Source of the DNA: Pseudomonadales bacterium
GTDB lineage: Bacteria > Pseudomonadota > Gammaproteobacteria > Pseudomonadales > Azotimanducaceae
NCBI GenBank assembly: GCA_029251375.1
Contig: JAQXDL010000036.1
Coordinates: forward strand, 1 to 41,660
Length of the DNA: 41,660 bases
Direction: 5' to 3'
Below the pieces are notes generated by a model. That model was not told where the DNA came from. It was given only the letters and a program-made list of their open reading frames with translations, and did no database searches. The position numbers and the translations under genes are program-made. Shown here piece after piece: positions 15,845-24,295 of this stretch (the first letter of the stretch is position 1; every line of letters starts with the position of its first letter).

Positions 15845-16963
15845 ATGACAGAACTACTAAATATCATCGATAATTCACTTCAAGAAGTGGAAGAACAACT
15901 ATTACAAGAATTCAGCCGAATTCGGAATAGTTTGTCCGAAGCGCGATTTGAGCCTATTGATGCCGGCATTAAGAACGCGCTCGGTGAAGTCGTACTAGGC
16001 TTGCGCTCGAAACTTGAACACAGTGGTGATAAGAACAATTTGCAGTTACAAACTGAGCAGCATGAAGTGCTCTTCACCCGTATGTCTGTGATCAAACAGC
16101 TACTCGAAGCAAAGATCCCCACGGCCTATCTTCAAGAAATACATCAAGACGTTGCCACTTCTAGAAAGCAGCTCGAACGAAAGGTCATCGCCAGCCGAAG
16201 TCACGAAGAATCTAAACGCTCGGATGAGCCAATCAAACAAAGCGGCTTCTTCAAATCGATTAAGAGCATTTTCTCCGCAGACAAATCCGTGCAAGAAAAT
16301 CAGCGAAACCGCATTAAAATCACCGATCGAGAACAACAAGAGTTCGAAGACGTCGAGGTGTATCTCGACAATGGCATTTACTCGGCCTCAAGAGAGTTAG
16401 CGATGCTCTCGAGTTTGGTCTTCGAAACCGCGGAAGTCGCAGAAGAGCCTGTCACTAAAAAGAAACCCGCAGCGCCAGCTGGACCCCAGGGCAAAGCGCA
16501 GTTTAATTCACGAGATCTTTCTAGGCGAAAAGCTGAAGCGCTGCCTGATCCTGTGTCAACCGGTCAGGTTGCACAGACACCAGAGGACATCCGCCGTAAC
16601 CTCAAAAGTAGGAATGCATCATCGTCAGGCGCTTCGATTTTCGAAGCGAGGGATATCGCCCACGCAATGCCAACCCCTGAACCCAAGCGACAATCTCTAA
16701 AAACGCCAAAAACAGACACAGGCCGTGGCGATATAGCTCGCACGCCAGAAGCAATTCGTCAAAAACTTGCCGAGCGTCAACAATCTTCTAGCGGCAAAGC
16801 ATCCTTTGCTTCGAAAGACATTGAGAGCGAAGTGCCGCAGGCTTTTAACAAAAAACCGCTAAAACCGAAACTGCCAGAGCCAAAACCGCAGGAGCCAACT
16901 TCAAAGGGCAAAGCAGTTTTCGAATCACGCGACCTCAGCAAACCCGATCCTCAAAAAAAATAA
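15845..16963 (+). CDS. Unrecognised protein with four copies of a G-[KA]-x-x-F-x-[SA]-[RK]-D-[LI] motif
   Basis: A 372-residue cytosolic protein with no family I recognise. Residues 1-120 are mostly helical and probably coiled (LQEVEEQLLQEFSRIRN). Residues about 130-145 include an amphipathic GFFKSIKSIFSADKS, and residues about 150-195 form another helix. The C-terminal 170 residues are charged, Pro/Ser/Lys-rich and likely disordered, but carry a short motif four times: GKAQFNSRDL (216), GASIFEARDI (262), GKASFASKDI (317) and GKAVFESRDL (355). Copies 2 and 3 are each preceded 17 residues earlier by TPE-x-IR-x2-L. ATG 15845 follows AAAAGG by 6 nt; GTG 15830 is less likely. It follows the TrmB-type gene and converges with the M32 gene. 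Confidence 0.75.
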   Translation: MTELLNIIDNSLQEVEEQLLQEFSRIRNSLSEARFEPIDAGIKNALGEVVLGLRSKLEHSGDKNNLQLQTEQHEVLFTRMSVIKQLLEAKIPTAYLQEIHQDVATSRKQLERKVIASRSHEESKRSDEPIKQSGFFKSIKSIFSADKSVQENQRNRIKITDREQQEFEDVEVYLDNGIYSASRELAMLSSLVFETAEVAEEPVTKKKPAAPAGPQGKAQFNSRDLSRRKAEALPDPVSTGQVAQTPEDIRRNLKSRNASSSGASIFEARDIAHAMPTPEPKRQSLKTPKTDTGRGDIARTPEAIRQKLAERQQSSSGKASFASKDIESEVPQAFNKKPLKPKLPEPKPQEPTSKGKAVFESRDLSKPDPQKK

Positions 16964-16990
16964 CAGGCGATAAGACTGCAGCTATCACCT
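16953..16990 (-). terminator. Terminator of the M32 carboxypeptidase gene
   Basis: On the minus strand AGGTGATA (16983-16990) pairs with TATCGCCT (16965-16972), one G-U wobble, around a 10-nt loop. GTTATTTTTTTT then follows. The stem includes the M32 stop codon region. Opposite the plus-strand gene end it supplies A8 rather than U8, so it acts mainly on minus transcripts. Confidence 0.65.
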
Positions 16991-18490
16991 ATTCAATAGG
17001 TAGCGCTGCCTAACGTGGTTCTTAAAGTAGCTCGCATTAATCGGCTCACCCGTCGCTTCGGTCATCATCTCGTTATAACTCAAGAATTTACCCTTGCTGT
17101 GGACATTGTCTCGCAGCCAAGACAGTAGATTTTTGAAGTTACCCTGCCCCAGCTCTCCTGAGACGCCTTTAAGGGATTGATTTGCTGCGGAAAACAATTG
17201 TGCGGCTGTCATCGCACCCAAGGTATAAGTAGGAAAATAACCAAACAATCCCGCCGGCCAATGAACATCCTGTAAAAGCCCATCGGTATAGTTATTCTCG
17301 GTTGAGACGCCAAGATACGCCATCATCTTCTCGTGCCAAAGCGCAGGGAGATCCGCCACCTCAACCTTGCCTTCAATCAGGTCTTTCTCTATCTCATAAC
17401 GTAATATGACATGCAATGGATAGGTCACCTCGTCCGCATCGACGCGAATGAACCCTTTATCAACACGTGTATAGAGCTTGTAGATATTGTCAGCAGACCA
17501 GGCAGGATCATTTGTTTGCGTGCCCAAGAATATTTTCTGTGCCAGCGGCGTCATAAAGTTCATAAACTCTTTCGTTCGACAGGCCTGCATTTCCATCAAC
17601 AAAGACTGGCTTTCATGAGTGCCCGCGCTCAATGCATTACCCACCGGTTGTGAGGTCCACTCTTTTGGAAGTCCCTGCTCGTACATGGCGTGTCCGGTTT
17701 CATGGATCACTGCCATGATCGCCGATACAAAACTGTCGGTATCGTAACGTGTTGTGATTCGAACATCCTCTGGCACACCACCGCAGAACGGATGGTGACT
17801 CACATCAAGACGACCATGTTGAAAGTCAAAACCAAGCGATTTCATAATCTGCATACCGAGCGCTCGCTGCTTCTCTACCGAGAAGTCACCCGTTACAGGC
17901 AGCAGGGTTTCCCGCGCTTGAGACTCAAGTACTTGATCAAGGAACGGCGGCAAAAAAGACTTTAGGTCGGCAAAGACTTCGTCTAACTGCGCTGATCGAA
18001 CGTCAGGTTCGTAGGTATCAAGCAACGCGTCGTACAAAGCTAAATCACTGGCGCTCGATCTGACTTCAGCCTCTCGCCTACTCAGATTCACCACTTCAGT
18101 AAGTAAAGGTTGCATCGTATGCCAGTCATTGCTCGCACGACATTCACGCCATGCCTGCTCTGACTTTGAGGTTGCGAGTTGTTGTGCCTCGACCAAATCC
18201 GAGGGCATGCAGGTCGCCTCACGATAAACTCGACCCATTTCACGCAAATTAGCTGACTGCCAGGCGCTCAACTCTTCTTGCGCAGCCTCTGCAATCCAAT
18301 CAGCTACCTGGGTCTGCGTGATCATCTCGTGCATTAAAACACTGAGTGTGGCCATTGCCTGACCTCGCGCCTGCCCGCCGCCAGCGGGCATCATTGACGC
18401 CTCATCCCAACTCGCGATAGCACTCACATGCGCAAGGTCATTGATTTTTCTAAAGTGCGTCTCAAGGCAAGCATATGCGCTCATCGTCAT
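16985..18490 (-). CDS. M32 family metallocarboxypeptidase (Taq type)
   Basis: A 501-residue zinc carboxypeptidase of the usual M32 length. The active site is HETGHAMYEQ with His263, Glu264 and His267 (HExxH); the third zinc ligand should be the Glu about 30 residues later, in GTHESQSLLMEMQACR. ASWDEASMMPAGG near the N-terminus and RVDADEVTYPLHVILRYEIE are further M32 signatures. The protein is nearly all helical, dimeric in the family, cytosolic, and releases C-terminal residues with broad specificity. The start has two ATG codons (18490 and 18484) and only weak purines upstream. Solitary gene; a 16-bp duplication lies upstream at 18541-18572. Confidence 0.93.
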   Translation of the reverse strand: MTMSAYACLETHFRKINDLAHVSAIASWDEASMMPAGGGQARGQAMATLSVLMHEMITQTQVADWIAEAAQEELSAWQSANLREMGRVYREATCMPSDLVEAQQLATSKSEQAWRECRASNDWHTMQPLLTEVVNLSRREAEVRSSASDLALYDALLDTYEPDVRSAQLDEVFADLKSFLPPFLDQVLESQARETLLPVTGDFSVEKQRALGMQIMKSLGFDFQHGRLDVSHHPFCGGVPEDVRITTRYDTDSFVSAIMAVIHETGHAMYEQGLPKEWTSQPVGNALSAGTHESQSLLMEMQACRTKEFMNFMTPLAQKIFLGTQTNDPAWSADNIYKLYTRVDKGFIRVDADEVTYPLHVILRYEIEKDLIEGKVEVADLPALWHEKMMAYLGVSTENNYTDGLLQDVHWPAGLFGYFPTYTLGAMTAAQLFSAANQSLKGVSGELGQGNFKNLLSWLRDNVHSKGKFLSYNEMMTEATGEPINASYFKNHVRQRYLLNR

Positions 18491-18540
18491 GATCTCTAAG
18501 TCGGTAATTGTTTCGCTCGGTTAGCTAAGCAATGTGAAAT

Positions 18541-18572
18541 TTCTAAAGTCACTAAATTCTAAAGTCACTAAG
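18541..18572 (+). repeat. 16-bp tandem duplication
   Basis: TTCTAAAGTCACTAAA at 18541-18556 is followed directly by TTCTAAAGTCACTAAG. It lies between the histidine phosphatase stop and the M32 start. Confidence 0.7.
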
Positions 18573-18579
18573 TCATCAA

Positions 18580-19263
18580 CTACGTTGGCATAGCGATTTG
18601 TTCAGCACCACTAAGATGAGATGAGTCATTAAATCGCCGCACCATCATTTTTCCGTTCAAGATGATGACCTGACTAATAGAACCATTATCACAGCCGTTG
18701 AATGCAAACGGATTCGCGCCTGAAGCCTCCGCCAATATATGACCAACAATACCGCCATGGACAACCGCCACAACCAGCTGATCTTGATGCTTGGCCGCAA
18801 TTCGCGCCAGCGCAGGTTGGACCCGCTCCCGTAGAGCATCATGGGACTCTGCACCAGGTATCGCATCCCAGCGCTGCTCTGCTTGCATTTGAAGAAAGAC
18901 AGGGTCGTTTTCATGTGCCTTAATTCGAAATAGACCTCCTTCCCAGTCACCCAGATGAACCTCACGTAAATCCGGCTCAACAAGAGGATCAAGACCCAAG
19001 TGGCGACATAGTGGCGCAGCTGTTTCGTGGGTACGACGCAAACTAGTCACATAAACCGCATCAATTGCTTGATGCCGCAGTCTTTCGCCGACCTGCTCTG
19101 CCTGCAAACGACCAGCCTCAGCCAACTCCGGATCGCCTTGCCCGTCCACCAATGGGAACGGATCACCTGGCACCGCAGCACGACTTTCACCATGCCTCAC
19201 TAACAATATTTCTGTCGCACCTGGTGGTCGAGTGAATTTTTGCTGTCGATATTCTTTAGCCAT
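18580..19263 (-). CDS. Histidine phosphatase superfamily protein (phosphoglycerate-mutase-like)
   Basis: A 227-residue protein from ATG 19263. EILLVRHGESRA at residues 18-29 carries the phospho-accepting His24 in R-H-G-E. LRRTHETAAPLCRHLG supplies the second Arg, REVHLGDWEGGL the acid, and VVAVVHGGIVGHIL the C-terminal His. These are the four elements of branch-1 histidine phosphatases. The family includes cofactor-dependent phosphoglycerate mutases, CobC and broad phosphatases; nothing here points to one. The upstream in-frame start at 19344 is rejected because a GAGGA lies 11 nt before ATG 19263 and homology begins after it. The gene is divergent from the acyl-CoA carboxyltransferase gene. 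Confidence 0.85.
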   Translation of the reverse strand: MAKEYRQQKFTRPPGATEILLVRHGESRAAVPGDPFPLVDGQGDPELAEAGRLQAEQVGERLRHQAIDAVYVTSLRRTHETAAPLCRHLGLDPLVEPDLREVHLGDWEGGLFRIKAHENDPVFLQMQAEQRWDAIPGAESHDALRERVQPALARIAAKHQDQLVVAVVHGGIVGHILAEASGANPFAFNGCDNGSISQVIILNGKMMVRRFNDSSHLSGAEQIAMPT

Positions 19264-19337
19264 GCCGAAGACAATCCTCGCTGTAATACGTTTAAAAGAT
19301 GGTCGAATATTATCAGAATCGTATCGATGCAGTCGTT

Positions 19338-19445
19338 TATTCATCTACCTATTTATTCGGGTTCTCATTTCGGCACTCATTGGGATATTCATTCGGCAAT
19401 TCATTTAGCTATTCAGTCGGTTTCTCACTCATCAATTCATTTCGC
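19338..19445 (+). repeat. 12-bp degenerate tandem repeat, nine units, in the carboxyltransferase leader
   Basis: Read in triplets the stretch divides into nine 12-base units close to TAT-TCA-TTC-GGN. TCA is the second triplet in eight of nine units; the first varies as TAT, TTC, CAC or AAT, and the last is mostly GGN or CGN. It begins 75 bases after the phosphatase start and ends 60 bases before the carboxyltransferase start. The frame is open and continuous with that gene. Confidence 0.75.
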
Positions 19446-19505
19446 TGCGGCTTTGTGTTTCGTTCCAAAAGTAGTTTACGATCGACACATGGAGGAATAC
19501 GACTT

Positions 19506-21056
19506 ATGAGCTGGACAAAAGAAATTGAAGAATTAGCGCAACGGAGCAAACTGGCAGAAGAAATGGGCGGTGCTGACAAGGTCGCACGTCAGCATGAATT
19601 CGGCAAAATGACCGTAAGAGAGCGGGTTGAAAAAATATCCGATGCTGACTCCTTTCACGAAATTGGCAAACTAGCAGGCGTTGCACGTTACGACGATGAC
19701 GGTAACTTGATTGAATTTACGCCAGCAAATTTGGTTTTTGGTACAGCAGAGATTGACGGACGCCCGGTCATGATCTCCGGTGATGACTTTACTGTCAGAG
19801 GCGGTAGTGCCGATGCATCGATTGCCGGCAAACGAGCGCAAGCAGAAGGACTCGCTCACGAACTTCGCTTACCACATATTCGACTCGTCGACGGTATGGG
19901 CGGCGGTGGCAGCGTTAAAACAATCGAAACTTCAGGGCGAACCTACATCCCTGGTGTTGCCGGTTGGGAAGTCATCGTTGGCCACCTTGGCATTGCACCT
20001 TCGGTATCACTTGCGCTCGGCTCAGTCGCAGGCATTGGCGCCGCTCGGGTTTCAACTTCTCACTACTCTGTTATTGTAAAAGACACCGCCCAAATGATGA
20101 TTGCGGGTCCCGCTCTGGTCGATTGGGCTAGCCTTGGAGACGTCAGCAAGGAAGAATTAGGCGCAAGTAGAATCCACACACGCAATGGTGCCATTGACGA
20201 TGAAGCCGCTTCCGAAATCGAGGCGATGCAAATGGCGAGAAAATTTCTCTCCTATCTACCAACCAGTGTTGATGAGCTACCACCCATCATTGAATGTAAT
20301 GACCCGACAGATCGACGCGATGAATCCCTACTCAATGTCGTGCCAAAAGACCCACGTAAGGTTTACAAGATGCGTCCGGTTATCAATACCGTCTTTGATG
20401 AAGGTTCCTTTTTTGAGATCGGCAAGAAATGGGGTAAATCAGTTATATGTGGTTTCGCTCGACTCGACGGCATCCCCGTCGCTGTTTTTGCTGAAGACCC
20501 AATGGTCTATGGCGGTGCTTGGACCGCAGATGCTTGTCGCAAGCTGATTAGACATTGCGACCTTGCCTCCACATTCAATCTGCCACTAATACATCTGGTT
20601 GATTGCCCTGGCTTTCTCATTGGCAAACAATCGGAAGAAAATGCGACTATTCGCGTTGGCTCGACTGCGCTGGCGGCCTTAGGGCAAACAACCGTACCCT
20701 ATTGCAGCGTTGTGATTCGCAAAGCGTTTGGTGTTGCAGGTGCGGCAAACAAAAAACCTGGCGTTCAACACTTCCGTTTTTCTTGGCCATCAGGGGATTG
20801 GGGCTCACTGCCGATCGAGGGTGGTATTGAAGTCGCATACAAGGCAGAGCTTGCTGAAGTTGACGACTATGATGAGCACTTGGCAAAAATAAAAGAGCGA
20901 CTAAACCGGCTACGATCACCGTTTCGTTCTGCCGAGTTTTTTGAAATTGAGGAAATCATCGATCCAAGGGACACTCGAAAAAACCTATGCCGATGGGCTA
21001 AACTCGCGCAGCGAACCTTGGTCCCTGGCGGGGCCTCTTTCAGCTACCGACCTTGA
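19506..21056 (+). CDS. Acyl-CoA carboxylase carboxyltransferase subunit
   Basis: A 516-residue carboxyltransferase of the PccB/MccB type. N-terminal crotonase fold: MTVRERVEKISDADSF, FVRGGSADASIAGKRAQAEGL-like acyl-binding segment and GMGGGGSVKT. C-terminal fold: EDPMVYGGAWTADACRKLIR, LVDCPGFLIGKQSEE and the IRKAFGVAGAANKK oxyanion region. It transfers carboxyl from biotin to an acyl-CoA. The biotin carboxylase/carrier subunit is not in the window, so the partner must be encoded elsewhere. The start ATG has GGAGGA 9 nt upstream. A longer in-frame start at 19299 would add 69 residues made largely of a Y/F/N-S-x-G repeat and has no good ribosome binding site, so I reject it. The next gene starts 12 bases after the stop. 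Confidence 0.87.
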   Translation: MSWTKEIEELAQRSKLAEEMGGADKVARQHEFGKMTVRERVEKISDADSFHEIGKLAGVARYDDDGNLIEFTPANLVFGTAEIDGRPVMISGDDFTVRGGSADASIAGKRAQAEGLAHELRLPHIRLVDGMGGGGSVKTIETSGRTYIPGVAGWEVIVGHLGIAPSVSLALGSVAGIGAARVSTSHYSVIVKDTAQMMIAGPALVDWASLGDVSKEELGASRIHTRNGAIDDEAASEIEAMQMARKFLSYLPTSVDELPPIIECNDPTDRRDESLLNVVPKDPRKVYKMRPVINTVFDEGSFFEIGKKWGKSVICGFARLDGIPVAVFAEDPMVYGGAWTADACRKLIRHCDLASTFNLPLIHLVDCPGFLIGKQSEENATIRVGSTALAALGQTTVPYCSVVIRKAFGVAGAANKKPGVQHFRFSWPSGDWGSLPIEGGIEVAYKAELAEVDDYDEHLAKIKERLNRLRSPFRSAEFFEIEEIIDPRDTRKNLCRWAKLAQRTLVPGGASFSYRP

Positions 21057-21068
21057 AGGAATACTCCC

Positions 21069-21425
21069 ATGAGAAAGGCAAATAGATTGAACCCAGAGAC
21101 AAGTGATTTAAACTTATCGAGCACGATTAAATACGCCAGTATTATGCTCGCAGGGATTGCTGCTACTCTAATCATGAACACAGCTAGTGCCCATCAGTAT
21201 ACTTGTCAGCAAGGAGCTGTCACGCGCGTAATCGCCGTTGAACATGAACCCAATCAACCACTACCCTGCAGTGTTAGATATGAGAAGCCTGACGAAGGAA
21301 ATACAGTGACGTTTCCTTGGCACGCAAACACGACGAGCGGATTCTGCGAAGAAAAAGCTGACTATCTTGCTGAAAAACTCTCGTCTAATGGCTGGCTATG
21401 TGAGAAAAAGAAAAGTCACGAGTGA
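21069..21425 (+). CDS. Small secreted Cys-containing protein of unknown function
   Basis: A 118-residue protein with a long basic/polar n-region and a hydrophobic segment (YASIMLAGIAATLIM) ending in the signal-peptidase site ASA-HQ. The mature 76 residues contain four Cys (YTCQQGA, LPCSVRYEK, GFCEEKADYL, WLCEKKK), spaced to allow two disulfides in the periplasm. AGGA lies 8 nt before the ATG, and the gene starts 12 bases after the carboxyltransferase stop, so they are co-transcribed. I do not recognise the family. Similar small proteins near cytosolic enzymes are often unrelated to them; the link may be only transcriptional. Confidence 0.7.
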   Translation: MRKANRLNPETSDLNLSSTIKYASIMLAGIAATLIMNTASAHQYTCQQGAVTRVIAVEHEPNQPLPCSVRYEKPDEGNTVTFPWHANTTSGFCEEKADYLAEKLSSNGWLCEKKKSHE

Positions 21426-21530
21426 AGCAGCAGAATCATTTTATTTTTTAAATGCGGCTTGTTTGTCGGTTATTGCTAATCAATAGTTAACCTTAGTTGC
21501 GATAAATTAACAAAACTTGACGGAATATTT

Positions 21531-22943
21531 ATGGCTCTTGATATACCAAGTGCAGAGCAGTGGATTGAATCTTATTGGCAACATGAAGTCATGCCAAGCC
21601 TTGCCGACTACGTTCGTATTCCGAACAAATCTCCGCACTTTGACCCTGACTGGGAAGCTAATGGTTACATGGAGCAAGCAGTTCAACACATGGCCGATTG
21701 GGTGAACTCACATTCGTTACCTGGCATGCAGTTAAAGGTTCACCGCCTGCCTAACAGAACGCCGACAATCTTGATTGAAATACCAGGGAGTATCGACGAC
21801 ACCGTGTTGCTTTACGGACACCTGGATAAGCAACCTGAGTTCGTCGGTTGGCATGAGGGATTGTCTCCTTGGGAGCCCATCATCAAAGACGACAAGTTAT
21901 ACGGTCGAGGTGGCGCTGATGATGGCTATGCAATCTATTCATCAATCGCAGCAATACAGCTGTTACAGACACAAAAAATTGCCCATCCGAAAATTTTTAT
22001 ATTGATCGAGGCATCTGAAGAAAGTGGTAGCCCAGACCTACCGCATTATATGAACGAATTAGAGACCATAATCGGCAGCCCCAGTTTAGTTATTGCCCTC
22101 GATTCGACCGCAGGTAACTACGACCAAATGTGGGTGACAACATCTTTAAGAGGAATAATGCTTGCCAATCTAAAGGTGCAAGTACTCGAACAAGGTGCGC
22201 ATTCGGGCATGGCAGGTGGCATTGTTAGCTCAAGCTTTAGAGTTCTTAGAAGCTTGTTATCAAGAATAGAAAACGAAGATACTGGCGAAATAAAACCCGA
22301 TTTTCTACAGGCCCAAATCCCCCCTGTGAGAAGAAAAGAAGCCGAATATGCCGCACAAGTGTTGGGCGATGACTTCGACACGATGTTCACCTTCGCGGGT
22401 GATGGTAAACCTTTGACGCAGAATTCAACGGAGCTTGTGCTTAATAACACTTGGCGGGCAAGTTTAGCGATTACTGGCGCAGATGGTTTACCCAGCCCGG
22501 AGGAAGCGGGCAATGTACTTCGACCCTACACGACAGCAAAGCTCTCACTCCGTATTCCACCTACAGCTGATCCAGAGACGGTCGCTGCAGGCATGAAAAA
22601 ACTGATCGAAGAAAACCCGCCAAATGGTGCCAAAGTCGAATTCGATTTCGAACACCCTAGTCCTGGTTGGCACGCGCCGCTGTCTTCAGCCCTGCTGCAA
22701 GAAGCGATGGATGGTGCGTCCGAGGCTTGGTTTGGCCTTCCCTCCGTTTCCATCGGTTGTGGCGGAAGTATTCCCTTTATGGAATTTCTTGCGAACAAAT
22801 ATCCAAAAGCCGAGTTCGTTGTGACAGGAGTCCTCGGACCTCATTCGAATGCTCACGGGCCGAACGAGTTTCTTCATCTACCAACTGTCAAGAAAATAAC
22901 GGGCTGTGTTGCATCCATCATCGAGAAATGGACTGATCGCTAA
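21531..22943 (+). CDS. M20 family metallopeptidase (CNDP dipeptidase-like)
   Basis: A 470-residue dinuclear zinc peptidase. VLLYGHLDKQPEF carries the first metal ligand (His) and the Asp of H-x-D; YGRGGADDGYAIY the bridging Asp; and EASEESGSPDLP the catalytic Glu and metal Glu. GAHSGMAGGIVSSSFR starts the lid domain, and GPHSNAHGPNEFL near the C-terminus gives the last His. The pattern matches the carnosine-dipeptidase/succinyl-diaminopimelate branch and cytosolic nonspecific dipeptidases. Length agrees with CNDP proteins (about 470). There is no signal peptide. The ATG at 21531 has a GGA about 7 nt upstream. It ends 29 bases from the convergent CinA-type gene. Confidence 0.9.
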   Translation: MALDIPSAEQWIESYWQHEVMPSLADYVRIPNKSPHFDPDWEANGYMEQAVQHMADWVNSHSLPGMQLKVHRLPNRTPTILIEIPGSIDDTVLLYGHLDKQPEFVGWHEGLSPWEPIIKDDKLYGRGGADDGYAIYSSIAAIQLLQTQKIAHPKIFILIEASEESGSPDLPHYMNELETIIGSPSLVIALDSTAGNYDQMWVTTSLRGIMLANLKVQVLEQGAHSGMAGGIVSSSFRVLRSLLSRIENEDTGEIKPDFLQAQIPPVRRKEAEYAAQVLGDDFDTMFTFAGDGKPLTQNSTELVLNNTWRASLAITGADGLPSPEEAGNVLRPYTTAKLSLRIPPTADPETVAAGMKKLIEENPPNGAKVEFDFEHPSPGWHAPLSSALLQEAMDGASEAWFGLPSVSIGCGGSIPFMEFLANKYPKAEFVVTGVLGPHSNAHGPNEFLHLPTVKKITGCVASIIEKWTDR

Positions 22944-22972
22944 TCGAGCAGCCTTGGCAACTCGTTCAACGC

Positions 22973-23740
22973 TTACGATTCTTTAATCGGCTCTGCACCA
23001 AAGCCATGAATCATTGTACGAATTTTTTCAATCATCTCGTCAAGCTCAACTTCGTTGGTACCACGAACAACGAGATTAGTACCGTATCCATCCTGTCGAT
23101 AGAAAGGGTAGCTACCAAGATCGACTTCGGGATGTTGGTCTTGAATCTTACCTAGTTCTTTCGCAACCTGACTCTCACCTAAGTAGGCTCCAATAGTTCT
23201 CGAACGTACCGGGGCACCCCCCATAATTCTCGTATTGTCTAGTGAATCGGTCATTGCTTGCATCACCATAGGCACCCCTGCCATGACAAACACATTACCT
23301 ATTTGGAATCCCTGTGGGCCGCCAGTAGGGTTATCTATTAGTACAGCCCCTTTAGGCGCTCGTGCCATTAGCAGGCGCGACTCCATTATCTCCGGAGGCG
23401 CTTCTCTACGCTTTATTACTTCAACGATATCCGGATGCAATTCGAGCTCTGTGTCGAACGCTTTCGCCATGCACGCAGCAGTAATGTCGTCGTGAGTAGG
23501 ACCTATGCCACCGGTGGTAAACACATAATCAAATTTTTGACGACATTCATTAACCGTCTCGACAATGACCGACTCTATATCCGGAATGACCCTCGCCTCT
23601 TGCATCCTGACCCCGAGTTCATTCAAAGCTTTAGCGAGATAGTTCAAATTGGTGTCTTGAGTTCGGCCCGAAAGAATTTCGTTACCAATAATGATCATGC
23701 AACCAGTGACTACCTTCGAGTTTGTATTTGTTGAACCCAT
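22973..23740 (-). CDS. CinA N-terminal-type MoaB/Mog domain protein
   Basis: A 255-residue protein with only the molybdopterin-binding-like domain of CinA. TGCMIIIGNEILSGRTQDTN, VFTTGGIGPTHDDIT and NPTGGPQGFQIGNVFVMAGVP are the signature segments; the C-terminal nicotinamide-nucleotide amidohydrolase domain of full CinA is absent. A short alpha/beta tail (YRQDGYGTNLVVRG) follows. Stand-alone members are often annotated as competence/damage-inducible protein A; in full CinA this domain is an ADP-ribose or NMN-related pyrophosphatase (COG1058), so that is the likely activity. AAGG lies 7 nt before the ATG. It is solitary and converges with the M20 gene. Confidence 0.87.
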   Translation of the reverse strand: MGSTNTNSKVVTGCMIIIGNEILSGRTQDTNLNYLAKALNELGVRMQEARVIPDIESVIVETVNECRQKFDYVFTTGGIGPTHDDITAACMAKAFDTELELHPDIVEVIKRREAPPEIMESRLLMARAPKGAVLIDNPTGGPQGFQIGNVFVMAGVPMVMQAMTDSLDNTRIMGGAPVRSRTIGAYLGESQVAKELGKIQDQHPEVDLGSYPFYRQDGYGTNLVVRGTNEVELDEMIEKIRTMIHGFGAEPIKES

Positions 23741-23818
23741 ACGTATACCTTTTTCCTCTAAACGAATAATTAATAACTGTTGTTACGGACAACTTGTATT
23801 TTTAGACTTATCAGCAGT

Positions 23819-24295
23819 CTATGTACCCCAGTCACCACGACACCGATAAGCAACATTAGCATCCAGACTGTAATCTTGAGTTGGCTCGAAAGGTACCTCA
23901 GATAATTTTAGGTTCTGCATCAAATCAACCCTAAAAGATCGAAACCCAAGACGCACCTCACACCAGGCCCCGAGTGTTTAGGTGCTACCCCAGATATGAA
24001 GTAGACATGGCCAAATGACTCGTTGGGCAGTTTCACCTTTTTGCGATGAATAATGCGTATCACGTTTAAGCGACATATCTATCGCGCCACGGGTTAACTC
24101 AAAATTCTCCGATGTCGACTAATCGATCTGAAATGAGGGTACCACAACAGCTTGGATTTCAATTTCCTTTTTCAGTTTATCCGGCAAAACTGATTCAACC
24201 TTTTTGAAGGCTGTATTAGTTACAGAACCAGGCGCCTTATCCGACCAAGCGCGCACCATTTCTGCCCCAGGTGCCCGTACTTTTAGCAGTGATGT
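23819..24295 (-). pseudogene. Pseudogene of a YafY-type WYL-domain regulator
   Basis: One minus frame of 159 codons, interrupted by TAG at 24119-24121 and TAA at 23978-23980, reads like the C-terminal two thirds of a YafY/WYL regulator. Segments seen: AEMVRAWSDKA and KKVESVLPDKLKKEIE (linker helices), KGETAQRVIWP (WYL core strand), HIWGST, then, after the TAA where Trp is usual, TLGAWCEVRLGFRSFRVD. These regulators have an N-terminal DeoR-type HTH, which I could not find upstream. The frame is otherwise unbroken, so decay is recent. It lies between the CinA-type gene and uvrA, which explains most of that long intergenic space. Confidence 0.72.

Noticed and set aside
19299-19505. In-frame upstream start that would lengthen the carboxyltransferase by 69 residues
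   Set aside because: It lacks a ribosome binding site, the added residues are the translated 12-bp repeat, and ATG 19506 has GGAGGA at 9 nt and matches the family start.
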